Shown: one piece after another, positions 34,765 to 43,628 of the stretch | How positions within the stretch are numbered: the first letter of the stretch is position 1 | How the letters are laid out: each line of letters starts with the position of its first letter | NCBI RefSeq assembly: GCF_002364335.1 | Contig: NZ_DEXW01000017.1 | Coordinates: 8,032-72,031, forward strand | DNA length: 64,000 nucleotides | Direction: 5' to 3' | DNA from: Winogradskyella sp. UBA3174 | GTDB taxonomy: Bacteria; Bacteroidota; Bacteroidia; Flavobacteriales; Flavobacteriaceae | Translations under genes and position numbers: made by a program | The notes under the pieces: model-generated | Told to the model about the DNA's origin: nothing | Database searches by the model: none | What the model saw: only the letters and a program-made list of their open reading frames with translations

Positions 34765-35784
34765 ATGATTTTAAGATCATCATTAGTAGTTTTTATTTGC
34801 TCTATTTGTATGCTTATGAATAGTAATGCTTATACTCAAAATAAAACTGAAAATTTTACTAAAATGACATCTACTTTAATTCAACCACCTTATTTAAAAG
34901 CAGGAGATACTGTCGCGATCGTTGCGCCATCTGGCGTTCTAAAAAATCGACAACGTGAAGTACAGCAAGCTTTAGATTTACTAAAAAGCTGGAATTTGAA
35001 TGTTATTGTTGGAAAATACGTTTTTAGTAAGTCTAATCATTTTGCAGGTACAGATGAAGAGCGATGCGAGGACATGCAAAATGCAATGGACAACCCTAAC
35101 ATAAGTGCCATTTGGTGCGCTAGAGGTGGTTATGGTACAGTTAGAATTTTAGATAAATTAGACTATACTAAATTTAAAGAAAAGCCCAAATGGCTTATCG
35201 GTTACAGTGATATCACAGCATTGCATAACCAAATTCATAATAATGGATTCCAATCTTTACACGCTATAATGTGTGTGAGTTTAACTAAAGATTTAACTGA
35301 GATAAACAATTCAATTAAAACACTTAATGCAGCCTTATTTGGTAAGCTAACTAATTATAAATTAGAGTATTCATCATATAATAAATTAGGGAATGCTAGT
35401 GGTCAATTAGTTGGAGGAAATTTAACAATGTTACATACCATGTTGGGTTCTGATACTAGTATTGATACTTCTGGAAAAATTTTATTTATTGAAGAAATTG
35501 GAGAATATAAATATCATATCGATAGGATGTTACAAAGCATGAAACGTGCCGGTTATTTTGATAACTGTAAAGGTCTCATTGTTGGTGACATGTCTAAAAT
35601 GCGAAAGAACACCACGCTTTGGGGAACTTCTGTTGAGCAATTGATATTAGATGTTTTGGCGGAATATGACTTTCCTATTACTTTTAATATGCCAGCAGGT
35701 CACGAGAAGGATAATAGAGCTTTGGTATTAGGTAAAGTTGTAGCGTTATTTGTAGGTAAAGAAAAGTCCACTTTAGAGTTTTAA
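34765..35784 (+). CDS. LD-carboxypeptidase (peptidase S66)
   Basis: A 339-residue serine peptidase of family S66, which trims the last residue of murein tetrapeptides during cell-wall recycling. The nucleophile is S148 in GYSDITAL. The other triad parts are the Glu in FIEEIGEYKYHIDRM and the His in PAGHEKDNR. The start at 34765 gives a signal-like N-terminus (MILRSSLVVFICSICMLMNSNAYTQ), so it may be exported, whereas many S66 enzymes are cytoplasmic. A second in-frame Met (TKMTSTLIQPPYL) could be the start of a cytoplasmic form. Confidence 0.93.
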   Translation: MILRSSLVVFICSICMLMNSNAYTQNKTENFTKMTSTLIQPPYLKAGDTVAIVAPSGVLKNRQREVQQALDLLKSWNLNVIVGKYVFSKSNHFAGTDEERCEDMQNAMDNPNISAIWCARGGYGTVRILDKLDYTKFKEKPKWLIGYSDITALHNQIHNNGFQSLHAIMCVSLTKDLTEINNSIKTLNAALFGKLTNYKLEYSSYNKLGNASGQLVGGNLTMLHTMLGSDTSIDTSGKILFIEEIGEYKYHIDRMLQSMKRAGYFDNCKGLIVGDMSKMRKNTTLWGTSVEQLILDVLAEYDFPITFNMPAGHEKDNRALVLGKVVALFVGKEKSTLEF

Positions 35785-35794
35785 AATATTTTTT

Positions 35795-36085
35795 CTAAAA
35801 GTTAAAAAATAAAATTGCTCCTAAACAATATAGAATAGTATCTGAAATATCTCTTGTATCACGTGTGCTTATTTGTGTCACAAGCCATTCAAAACAGATA
35901 GCGAAGTAAGTGGTTAGCGCTAAAACTATAATAAGTGGCACATATAGTGTTTCGGGTTTTTTAATGATTCTTAAAACAGCTAAGCAAAGACTTAATATAA
36001 TAGGCATGCACAAAAAATCATTGATGTAAAAATTAATCCAATTAGGGATTGGTAGTTTTAATTGTTGTGCTAGATATATGGTCAA
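35795..36085 (-). CDS. small hypothetical membrane protein, start uncertain
   Basis: A protein of about 96 residues with two or three hydrophobic helices (FLCMPIILSLCLAVL, YVPLIIVLALTTYFAICFEW, and a last short one). TTG at 36085 is the only usable start downstream. The frame stays open for 11 more codons upstream (KHLIFYISGFIA, a membrane helix), then meets TAA at 36122-36124. Three codons beyond that lies ATG AAA ATT. The natural start may therefore have been that ATG with a later nonsense change, or TTG. No family is recognised. Confidence 0.6.
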   Translation of the reverse strand: MTIYLAQQLKLPIPNWINFYINDFLCMPIILSLCLAVLRIIKKPETLYVPLIIVLALTTYFAICFEWLVTQISTRDTRDISDTILYCLGAILFFNF

Positions 36086-36145
36086 TGCTATGAAACCGCT
36101 AATATAGAAAATAAGATGTTTTTAAATTTTCATACTACAATGGCT

Positions 36146-36355
36146 CTAATTAGCTAGGCTATAAAGATTCTCGCCTTTTTTATATGATAAAAGTGTGTTG
36201 CAATTTGTACAATAATCTACATCTGTATTATAGATTCTACAATTTGGACATTTAAATATAACGAGCCATTTTGGGAATTTTAAAAGAATTACAAATGTAT
36301 GGCTTATTGTAAGATTTTTAAAGGTTTGAAATAAATATGCGAGTACGAAGATTAT
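36146..36355 (-). pseudogene. start-less zinc-ribbon reading frame
   Basis: A 70-codon frame (ATA ATC TTC GTA at its open end, TAG at 36146) reads FVILLKFPKWLVIFKCPNCR, then YCTNCNTLL and ends SLAN. The pair CPNC and CTNC with 11 residues between them makes a four-Cys ribbon, preceded by a hydrophobic stretch. No ATG, GTG or TTG lies in frame, so it is either a gene fragment or a gene with an unusual start. It is not seen as a shadow of any other gene. Confidence 0.4.
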
Positions 36356-36459
36356 CTACTATGATCTCAGGATAAAGCAATTTTGTATATTGATGGTAAC
36401 TAAAAAGTAGAATCAGTTCAAATAGCTTTTTATTGAACACTGTGACTGAAAACTAAATA

Positions 36460-36819
36460 ATGGCACAACATAACGAGCTCGGCAAAAAAGGTGAACAGTT
36501 AGCTGTTAATTTTCTTATAAAAAATAATTACGATATTATTGAGCGTAATTACCGTTTTGATAAAGCTGAGGTGGATATCATAGCTCAAAAAGGTGATATT
36601 TTAGCTATTGTTGAGGTAAAAACACGGTCTAATATAGATTTTGGGAATCCGCAAGATTTTGTAAAACCAAAACAAATTAAAAATTTGGTAAAAGCTGTAG
36701 ATGAATATGTAACAGAAAATGATTTAGATATAGAAGTTCGCTTTGATATTATAGCGATTGTAAAAAAGGGTAAAGGATTTGAAATTGAACATTTAGAAAA
36801 TGCTTTTTATCATTTTTAG
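36460..36819 (+). CDS. YraN family (UPF0102) endonuclease-like protein
   Basis: A 119-residue PD-(D/E)xK-fold protein. The nuclease core is E37 and D39 (AEVDIIA) with E52 and K54 (VEVKTRS), preceded by NELGKKGEQLAVNFLIKNNY, the standard UPF0102 start. The family is a suspected Holliday-junction or structure-specific nuclease. Its stop shares bases with the stop of the convergent membrane protein gene (TTAG at 36816-36819). Confidence 0.93.
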   Translation: MAQHNELGKKGEQLAVNFLIKNNYDIIERNYRFDKAEVDIIAQKGDILAIVEVKTRSNIDFGNPQDFVKPKQIKNLVKAVDEYVTENDLDIEVRFDIIAIVKKGKGFEIEHLENAFYHF

Positions 36820-37154
36820 ATATATAAATGCATCACAATAAAGAATAAACTATAAAAGCATAAGTTAAGTAAGACATCTTTTGTTTTAAGTAACTTAAAA
36901 CGCTTTAGCTCTTTTTTTATAACATTAAATGATAAAACAGAAGCTATTATTACAATTCCTAGAAAAATAAACCAATACAGAGATTGTGGATATGGTAAAG
37001 TTATATTAGTGATAAAAAATAAAATAAATAAACCACCAGTAATTAACAATCTTTTCTCCTCTTTAATATTTAAATCATTTCTTTGAGAAATATCTCTTAC
37101 TTTAAAAATGATTAAAGTAGTGATAATTATTATAAAAATTATAGTGAAATTCAT
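36816..37154 (-). CDS. small hypothetical membrane protein
   Basis: A 112-residue protein with four likely membrane helices: residues about 2-18, about 36-52, about 58-76 and about 95-110. The loops are basic and there is no recognisable motif or family. It is convergent with the YraN gene and shares its last four bases. It may be transcribed alone. The frame, ATG and regular hydrophobic pattern support coding. Confidence 0.65.
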   Translation of the reverse strand: MNFTIIFIIIITTLIIFKVRDISQRNDLNIKEEKRLLITGGLFILFFITNITLPYPQSLYWFIFLGIVIIASVLSFNVIKKELKRFKLLKTKDVLLNLCFYSLFFIVMHLYI

Positions 37155-37214
37155 ACGCTAGCTTTAAAGTAAATCTAATAATTTAAGATTAATTTCAGAA
37201 AATAAATATTAAGT

Positions 37215-37793
37215 TTATTTATAGAAATTCATTTCGTCTAGATAATGCCACACATTATCGGATAACATAGGACGAACATTCCTTCCTGCTTTAATTTCTT
37301 TTCTTATAAACGTAGAAGATAGCTCCATTATTGGTGCAGAAATGTTAAAAATCTTAGGGTGATTTATAAATTCCTCATTTACAGTATTTTCTGATAATCT
37401 CGGATAAACATATATGCTGTAATTCTCTAAAATAAGCTCATAATTTTTCCATTTATGAAAACTTTTCAAATTATCTTCTCCCATAATTAATGAGAAATGA
37501 TACTCTGAAAATTTTTCAAAAAGATGCGTTAAGGTATCAATAGTATAATTGGGTTGTTTTAAGCCAAACTCAATATCACTAGGTTTTAACTTTTCATAAT
37601 CTTTTGTAGCACGATACACCATCTCTAGCCTTTGGTTATTATCTAATAAGCTGCTCTTCTTTTTAAAAGGACTCAATGGAGTAACTACAAACCAAATTTG
37701 GTCTAAGTCGCTATGCTCTGCTAAATGATTTGCAATAGTTAAGTGCCCAATATGTATTGGGTTAAAGGTGCCAAAGTATAAACCGATTTTCAT
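37215..37793 (-). CDS. nadD: nicotinate-nucleotide adenylyltransferase
   Basis: A 192-residue nucleotidyltransferase that makes deamido-NAD from nicotinate mononucleotide and ATP. The GTFNPIHIGH motif (8-17) and the C-terminal SSTFIRKEI motif mark the adenylyltransferase fold. It starts one base after the stop of gmk, so yicC-gmk-nadD forms a tight translation-coupled set. Confidence 0.96.
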   Translation of the reverse strand: MKIGLYFGTFNPIHIGHLTIANHLAEHSDLDQIWFVVTPLSPFKKKSSLLDNNQRLEMVYRATKDYEKLKPSDIEFGLKQPNYTIDTLTHLFEKFSEYHFSLIMGEDNLKSFHKWKNYELILENYSIYVYPRLSENTVNEEFINHPKIFNISAPIMELSSTFIRKEIKAGRNVRPMLSDNVWHYLDEMNFYK

Positions 37794-37794
37794 T

Positions 37795-38421
37795 CTATTT
37801 AGCTATAAAATCTGAAACTAAAGTATACGCATCTTTTAATGCATCTTCCAAATTAGCGTTAACTACGATAGTATCAAAAAGTGGAGCTGTTGCTAGTTCC
37901 GCAGGTGCTTTAGCAACGCGCATACTTATCTTATCCTCACTTTCTTCGCCTCTATCTTTAAGACGCCTCACCAATTCATTTAAATCTGGTGGTTTAACAA
38001 AAACAGACAGTGTTTGCTCTGGGAATTTGCGTTTTATACGAAGACCGCCAGAAACATCAATATCAAAAATCACATGTTTCCCTTTTGCCCAAATCTTTTC
38101 AACTTCAGTTTTTAAAGTGCCATAGAAGTTATCTCTGTAAACTTCTTCCCATTCTAAAAACGCATCTGCTTTTATGTTATTTTTAAATTCTTCTAGCGAT
38201 AAATAGTAATAATCTTTACCATGTTGCTCATTTCCGCGCGCAGCTCTCGAAGTAGCTGAAATGGAAAACTCTAAATTGAGTTCTTTTTGTTTAAGTAAAT
38301 GACGAACAATAGTTGTTTTTCCAGAACCGGAAGGCGCTGAAAACACAATGAGCTTACCTTGTTTTATGTTGTTTTCTTCTGACACTGATACTAATTTTAC
38401 TGCTAACTGATTAAAGGACAT
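37795..38421 (-). CDS. gmk: guanylate kinase
   Basis: A 208-residue kinase that phosphorylates GMP and dGMP. The P-loop APSGSGKT is at residues 29-36. The GMP-binding segment SATSRAARGNEQHGKDYYYLS follows. The first about 22 residues (MSFNQLAVKLVSVSEENN) precede the usual family start, an N-terminal extension. The gene overlaps yicC by 11 bases and nadD follows after one base. No other in-frame ATG lies between 38421 and the P-loop. Confidence 0.96.
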   Translation of the reverse strand: MSFNQLAVKLVSVSEENNIKQGKLIVFSAPSGSGKTTIVRHLLKQKELNLEFSISATSRAARGNEQHGKDYYYLSLEEFKNNIKADAFLEWEEVYRDNFYGTLKTEVEKIWAKGKHVIFDIDVSGGLRIKRKFPEQTLSVFVKPPDLNELVRRLKDRGEESEDKISMRVAKAPAELATAPLFDTIVVNANLEDALKDAYTLVSDFIAK

Positions 38422-39268
38422 TCAATAATTGTTCCTTAATTTTTTCAAGCTCATCTTTCATCTGCACTACCAATTTTTGCATTGGAGCATGGTTAGATTT
38501 AGAACCTATAGTATTAATTTCTCGACCTATTTCTTGAGAAATAAAACCTAGTTTTTTACCATTAGAATCTTCAGAATTTAAAGTTTTAATAAAATAATCT
38601 AAGTGATTATCTAACCTTACTTTTTCTTCTGTGATGTCAAATTTCTCGATGTAATAAACCAGCTCTTGTTCAAAGCGGTTTTCGTCTACTTTTTCTTTAA
38701 TATCAGAGATGCCTTTTTCTAAACGTGCTCTAACTCCATCAATACGATCAGGATCCATAGTAATCACAGCTTCTAGAAGTTGTGTTAACGTTTCAATTCT
38801 ATTTTCGAAATCTTGTTTCAGGGTCGCACCTTCATCCTTACGGTAAGCTACTATTTTGGTGATAGCCTCATTAATTTCACTATTAATTAAAGACCATTCT
38901 TCTTCATCAATATCATCGCGCTCAGTAGTAATTGCGTCTGGCATGCGTACAGCCATTTTTAATAGCTCTATAGCGTCACCATTAACTATATCTTTAAGTT
39001 GCTTTATGTACTCATTAACTACAGTTTTATTAATCTTAGAACTAGTGTCCTCACCTGTAATTTCTACAAAGAGTGAAAAATCTACTTTACCTCTGCTAAG
39101 ATGTTTTGCAATATGTTTTCTAATACCGAGTTCTTTTGCACGATACATTGATGGCATACGAGCGTTAAGATCTAAACTCTTACTGTTAAGTGATTTTAAT
39201 TCGATAGATATTTTTTTGGTAGGGAGCTGAAGCACAGATTTCCCGTAACCTGTCATAGATTGTATCAT
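38411..39268 (-). CDS. YicC/YloC family endoribonuclease
   Basis: A 285-residue member of the YicC family, RNases that act on structured and small RNAs. The protein begins MIQSMTGYGK (the ATG at 39268), exactly the family start. The ATG at 39304 would add 12 unrelated residues. Typical elements include the repeated SLNSKSLDLNARMP core and the C-terminal block from GKKLGFISQEIGREINTIGSKSN. It is first in the yicC-gmk-nadD operon. Confidence 0.93.
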   Translation of the reverse strand: MIQSMTGYGKSVLQLPTKKISIELKSLNSKSLDLNARMPSMYRAKELGIRKHIAKHLSRGKVDFSLFVEITGEDTSSKINKTVVNEYIKQLKDIVNGDAIELLKMAVRMPDAITTERDDIDEEEWSLINSEINEAITKIVAYRKDEGATLKQDFENRIETLTQLLEAVITMDPDRIDGVRARLEKGISDIKEKVDENRFEQELVYYIEKFDITEEKVRLDNHLDYFIKTLNSEDSNGKKLGFISQEIGREINTIGSKSNHAPMQKLVVQMKDELEKIKEQLLNVL

Positions 39269-39402
39269 TAATATGATGCGATTAAAGTTGCCGCTAAGGT
39301 ACAAAAATGAATGGTTTTAAAACGTGATTAAATAGTTTGAAAAGTACTTAGTTGAGACCTTAGACTTTTTTAACTTTGCAACCTCTTTTGAAAACAAAAA
39401 CT

Positions 39403-39885
39403 ATGTATAAAAAACAATTTGAAATTCGTTGGAGTGATGTCGATGCCAATGGCCATTTAGCCAATTCTGCATACACTAATTTTATGAGTCATGCTAGAAT
39501 GTCTTTTTTTGGTGAACAAGGATTTTCAATGTCCGAAATTAGAACGCATAATGTAGGGCCTGTCGTTTTTTACGAGCACATGTTTTACTTTAAAGAATCT
39601 TTTATTGGAGCTCCAATTACAGTAACTATTGAAGTTTCTGGTTTAAGTGAAGATGGTATGCTATTTATGTTTGAACATAATTTTTACAATGTCAAAGGCG
39701 AAAATTTAGCGTATTGCGAAATGCAAGGAGGTTGGATAGATTTAAAAGCAAGAAAACTAACAGGTCTGCCAATACCTTTATTAGAATTGGCTAAAAAATT
39801 CCCAAAATCTGAAAGTTTTAAAGTACTTATTAAGGAAGATACACGTAAGCATGGAGTAAGGCCAAAACCCATGGTATTAAAGTAA
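39403..39885 (+). CDS. acyl-CoA thioesterase (4HBT hotdog fold)
   Basis: A 160-residue hotdog-fold protein. The motif WSDVDANGHLANSAYTNFMSHAR carries the catalytic Asp of the 4-hydroxybenzoyl-CoA thioesterase family (the D in SDVDANGHL). It would hydrolyse an acyl-CoA, but the acyl chain cannot be inferred. The ATG at 39403 is preferred over the TTG at 39376 because the family start is MYKKQFEIRW. It is convergent with the acyltransferase gene, with 5 bases between the stops. Confidence 0.88.
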   Translation: MYKKQFEIRWSDVDANGHLANSAYTNFMSHARMSFFGEQGFSMSEIRTHNVGPVVFYEHMFYFKESFIGAPITVTIEVSGLSEDGMLFMFEHNFYNVKGENLAYCEMQGGWIDLKARKLTGLPIPLLELAKKFPKSESFKVLIKEDTRKHGVRPKPMVLK

Positions 39886-39890
39886 AAGCA

Positions 39891-41024
39891 CTATTTAAAA
39901 GGCTGGTGCTGCTTAAAAGACTTAATCTGCACGTTTTTTATAAACGGTTTTAAAATTTGATTAGCCAAATACCTTTTATGTTTACAATAACAGGTTAATG
40001 TTTTTGGCTCTGCGCCTAATGTACTTTTTATTTCTGAGGCTGTTCTGCCTAAATTAATCTTATGAGATTTTGTTGCGATACCGAGTCTTACATAGTCATT
40101 TAAAATACGCGTATAAATTCCATATTCTTTATTATTAGAATAATCAATACCTATAAAATGAGCATCTAAATTGGTGTCGTTTTGCATGGCTGATAGAAAC
40201 CCAACCAAGTTGTCATTTAAAAAATAACCTTTTACAATAAACTTTTCTTTGAAGGTGCCTTTAAGGTGAACATAGGTTTCGAGATTTAAGATTTGCGCAT
40301 TAAAATCCGCATTCTCTATAGTATTTTGGTACAATGCCTGAAGTTCATTTCTATGTGATTTAATATCTTCAACAGAAAATAATTTAATATCTAAAGTTTC
40401 ACTTTTTGCATCTGCTCTGTTTGCTTTTACACGATATTTAGATTTTAATGCACTCGTGTAATCTCCAAAAGACGTCCATTCGGGCTTCAATGTAATGATC
40501 ATATTTGGCTCTACTTTCATAGCTGCATAATCATAAGATTTTAATTGATCTGTAATGTAGAGTGACTCATTTTTAAAGTCTTTAACAAAAATAGAGCTTA
40601 ACTTTTTTGTGGTTTTAGATAGTTTTTTTACAGCTTTAGCAATGGCGTTAAAGGTTTCAATTTTAGGCGCGCCGCCTTTTAAAAATGTACCATATTCTCC
40701 ACTTAGAAATACGTTACCACAAAATAAAACTCGAATTTTATTATTGCAAAACGTGTTATTTAGAACACGTCTTACCTTACCTGACATTTTAATATTTTTT
40801 GTAATGGTTTCTACACCAATGGTTACAATCTGTGTATTGGCAAAGGCAACGGCTTTTTTATTTTTTAAAATAAAAATATAATTAAATTCAATATCTGTAT
40901 TTGCAATTTCAAATGCTTTTAAAAACTCAGGCGAATAATAAATATTAGTACAACAATTAACATTATCCCAATATTTTTGTGGAATGCTATCTATAGTTTT
41001 AAATACGTCTGATTTTAAATGCAA
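39891..41024 (-). CDS. GNAT/FemAB-like acyltransferase
   Basis: A 377-residue protein with two GNAT-like halves. A substrate-side region (YYSPEFLKAFEIANTD and LFCGNVFLSGEYG) and a late segment, GRTASEIKSTLGAEP (about 342-356), are reminiscent of the COG3146 or peptidoglycan-type aminoacyl transferases. No exact donor or acceptor is deducible. It is followed one base later by the stop of the DMT transporter gene, so the three genes (ArsC-like, transporter, this one) form a run. Confidence 0.75.
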   Translation of the reverse strand: MHLKSDVFKTIDSIPQKYWDNVNCCTNIYYSPEFLKAFEIANTDIEFNYIFILKNKKAVAFANTQIVTIGVETITKNIKMSGKVRRVLNNTFCNNKIRVLFCGNVFLSGEYGTFLKGGAPKIETFNAIAKAVKKLSKTTKKLSSIFVKDFKNESLYITDQLKSYDYAAMKVEPNMIITLKPEWTSFGDYTSALKSKYRVKANRADAKSETLDIKLFSVEDIKSHRNELQALYQNTIENADFNAQILNLETYVHLKGTFKEKFIVKGYFLNDNLVGFLSAMQNDTNLDAHFIGIDYSNNKEYGIYTRILNDYVRLGIATKSHKINLGRTASEIKSTLGAEPKTLTCYCKHKRYLANQILKPFIKNVQIKSFKQHQPFK

Positions 41025-41025
41025 A

Positions 41026-41919
41026 TTAATTCGCTTTTTTTGGTTTTATAGTAACAACGTAGACCCCTAAAAAGATGATAATCATAGCTCCGATTTTTAT
41101 AGCATCTATAAAATCTGCGCCCATAATAAGCGCAAAAAGTCCGGCAATTACGGGTTGAAGATAAATAAACATGCCTACTGTAGATGCTTTTAATTTGTTT
41201 AAAGCGATTGGATTAAATAAATACGTTCCGAAGGTTGCTCCGATAATAACAAATAAAACTGAGAAGGTTGTGTAGGGAGTAAATGTCTCCCATTCTATAG
41301 CATTCAGTTCATCGTAACCAAAAGGAATAAGTATTATTAGGCCAAATAGAAACATCCATTTAATAAATGTAAAAGGATGATATTTAGCGGTTAGTTTTTT
41401 AATCAATATCACATAAATACTATATGAAATTGCATTTAAAAATATAAATAGATTACCTAACAGGACATTGTCTCCTGGTCGCCCAGATTTACCATAAATT
41501 GTTAAAATTAAAGCGCCAACTAAACCTAAAGCAACACCAAGTATTTTTAGTTTAGTTACGTTTTCCTTCAAAATAATTGCAGAAAGAATTAAGATTATAA
41601 TGGGCACAATAATCATTATAGACGAGGCATGTATTGGAGTTGTGTACTCTAAACCTTTAAAAAATAAAAGCATATTTATAACTACACCAAAAAGAGCAGC
41701 GACAAAGAATTTTAAATAGTCTTTTTTATCAATTTTCTGCTTTGGTAAAAAAAGACTTATAATCCAAAACAACAATGTGGCACCAGCTACTCGCAATAAA
41801 ACAAAGCCAAAAGGTTTAATATAATTTTCATTCATCACAGTTTTTGCAATCGTGTAATTAAGTCCATATAGTAGCTGAACCATAAATAGTGCGAAAATGG
41901 CAAAGCCTCTACTATTCAT
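41026..41919 (-). CDS. EamA/DMT family transporter
   Basis: A drug/metabolite-type carrier of ten helices with two EamA repeats. Characteristic segments include SSIMIIVPIIILILSAIILK near the middle and FIYLQPVIAGLFALIMGAD near the end. The start is taken at the ATG at 41919 (MNSRGFAIFALF). The upstream ATG at 41943 would add eight residues lying inside the ArsC-like gene. The substrate is unknown. The start overlaps the end of the ArsC-like gene by 8 bases. Confidence 0.88.
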   Translation of the reverse strand: MNSRGFAIFALFMVQLLYGLNYTIAKTVMNENYIKPFGFVLLRVAGATLLFWIISLFLPKQKIDKKDYLKFFVAALFGVVINMLLFFKGLEYTTPIHASSIMIIVPIIILILSAIILKENVTKLKILGVALGLVGALILTIYGKSGRPGDNVLLGNLFIFLNAISYSIYVILIKKLTAKYHPFTFIKWMFLFGLIILIPFGYDELNAIEWETFTPYTTFSVLFVIIGATFGTYLFNPIALNKLKASTVGMFIYLQPVIAGLFALIMGADFIDAIKIGAMIIIFLGVYVVTIKPKKAN

Positions 41920-42265
41920 GTATGGCGATTTTTGCAGTTTCAACTGTTTTTTTAGAATTACCTATAAAAACCTGCTTGTTATAAATAATAACAGGTCGTT
42001 TTAGAAACGTATAATGTTTTAAAATATAGCTTTTGTAATCGTTTTCAGAAAGTGATTTTTCTTTTAACTTTAATTCTTTATATAATCTTGCGCGTTTGCT
42101 GAATAGGTTTTCAAAACTACCGGCTAATGCTTTCATTTCTTCAATTTGAGATTGAGTAATTGGGTCTGTTTTTATATCTTGAATTATAAAATCATCAGTT
42201 AAGTTAATCATATTCATAATACGTTTACAAGTGTCACAAGTACTTAGGTAGTAAATCTTTTTCAT
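41912..42265 (-). CDS. ArsC/Spx-like thioredoxin-fold protein
   Basis: A 117-residue protein that begins MKKIYYLSTCDTCKRIM, with a redox motif C10-DT-C13. It belongs to the arsenate reductase/Spx family. A later Arg-Pro segment (LKRPVIIYNKQVFIGNS) matches the conserved RP and cis-Pro region. The start is set at 42265, since the further upstream ATG adds residues that do not fit the fold. Whether it reduces arsenate or works as a redox regulator is unclear. It comes first in a run with the DMT transporter and acyltransferase genes. Confidence 0.88.
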   Translation of the reverse strand: MKKIYYLSTCDTCKRIMNMINLTDDFIIQDIKTDPITQSQIEEMKALAGSFENLFSKRARLYKELKLKEKSLSENDYKSYILKHYTFLKRPVIIYNKQVFIGNSKKTVETAKIAIHE

Positions 42266-42380
42266 GATTATTTGAATAATTTCTAAAGTGCAAATTAACT
42301 TCATTTAAATCTAAAACAGATTAGATTTAGTAAATAAAGTACAATACAGTATTTTTACCATAACGAATTTATTACACCTT

Positions 42381-43628
42381 ATGGATTATTACTCAATAGC
42401 AACAATACTTGTCGTCTTATCGGCCATTTTTGGATACATAAATGTCAGATTTTTAAAACTACCAATTACTATTGGTCTAATGCTAATCACTATTGTGTTT
42501 ACTTTAGTATTAGTTGTTATCGGTCAGTTTGATGACACGTTACTTTTGAGAGAAAAAGCCTTTGTAGAGCAAATAGATTTTGAAACGGTACTCCTAGATA
42601 TTATGTTAAGTTTTTTACTTTTTGCAGGTGCTTTACATACCAATTTCGACCAGCTTAAAATACAACGTGGTCCAATTTTAGCTTTTGCAACCTTTGGTGT
42701 GCTTACATCAACGTTTCTAGTTGGGATTTTTATGTACTACCTTTTACAATTGGTAGGTTTAGAAGTTTCGTTTATTAACTGTTTACTTTTTGGGGCTTTA
42801 ATTTCTCCTACGGATCCAATAGCTGTTTTAGGCATATTGAAAAAAGCTGGCGCACCCAAAAAACTAGAAACTAAAATTGTAGGAGAGTCTCTCTTTAATG
42901 ATGGAGTTGGAGTTGTGGTATTCTTAACCATATTCGCGATTGCTGCGAAACCTAATGTTGCAATTGAGCTATCTGAAATAGCAAAATTATTTGGTCAAGA
43001 AGTTTTTGGCGGTATCATTCTGGGAGGTTTACTAGGTTGGGTAACCTACCGACTAATGCGCTCTATAGATAATTATGAAGTCGAAGTTATCTTAACTATT
43101 TCTGCTGTAATGGGAGGCACAATGTTAGCACACCAATTACACTTATCTGCTCCTTTAGCTATGGTAACCGCAGGTTTAATTGTAGGAAACGATACGGTTA
43201 GAAATTCTGCCATGTCAGAGATTACAGAAACGTATGTAGATAAATTCTGGGAGCTCATAGATGTACTACTAAATACTATTTTATTTATAATGATTGGTAT
43301 GGAGATGTTAGTACTCACTTTTAAAGAAAACTATATCTATGCAGGTTTATTGGCTATACCTTTAATTTTAATGTGCCGTTATTTATCGCTTTGGTTACCT
43401 GTTAAATTCTTTTCTAAACGTTTAGATTTTGTTCCAAAGACCAATTTAATAATGACTTGGGGAGGCTTACGCGGAGGTATATCAATTGCTTTAGCTTTAA
43501 GTCTTACAAATGATATGGACCGAGAGTTATTTTTAGTTATTACTTATATAGTTGTAGTTGTCTCTATTGTAGGACAAGGTTTAACTGTAGAGCCAATAAT
43601 TAAACGATTAACGAGGAATGCAGATTAA
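42381..43628 (+). CDS. CPA1-family Na+/H+ antiporter
   Basis: A 415-residue antiporter with about 12 helices. The family-specific ion site SLFNDGVGVVVF (ND pair) and the C-terminal motif TWGGLRGGISIALALSL are both present. It exchanges Na+ or another cation for protons and helps with pH and salt balance. No C-terminal regulatory extension is present. Its TAA overlaps the stop of the convergent DUF3298 gene in TTAA. Confidence 0.94.
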   Translation: MDYYSIATILVVLSAIFGYINVRFLKLPITIGLMLITIVFTLVLVVIGQFDDTLLLREKAFVEQIDFETVLLDIMLSFLLFAGALHTNFDQLKIQRGPILAFATFGVLTSTFLVGIFMYYLLQLVGLEVSFINCLLFGALISPTDPIAVLGILKKAGAPKKLETKIVGESLFNDGVGVVVFLTIFAIAAKPNVAIELSEIAKLFGQEVFGGIILGGLLGWVTYRLMRSIDNYEVEVILTISAVMGGTMLAHQLHLSAPLAMVTAGLIVGNDTVRNSAMSEITETYVDKFWELIDVLLNTILFIMIGMEMLVLTFKENYIYAGLLAIPLILMCRYLSLWLPVKFFSKRLDFVPKTNLIMTWGGLRGGISIALALSLTNDMDRELFLVITYIVVVVSIVGQGLTVEPIIKRLTRNAD

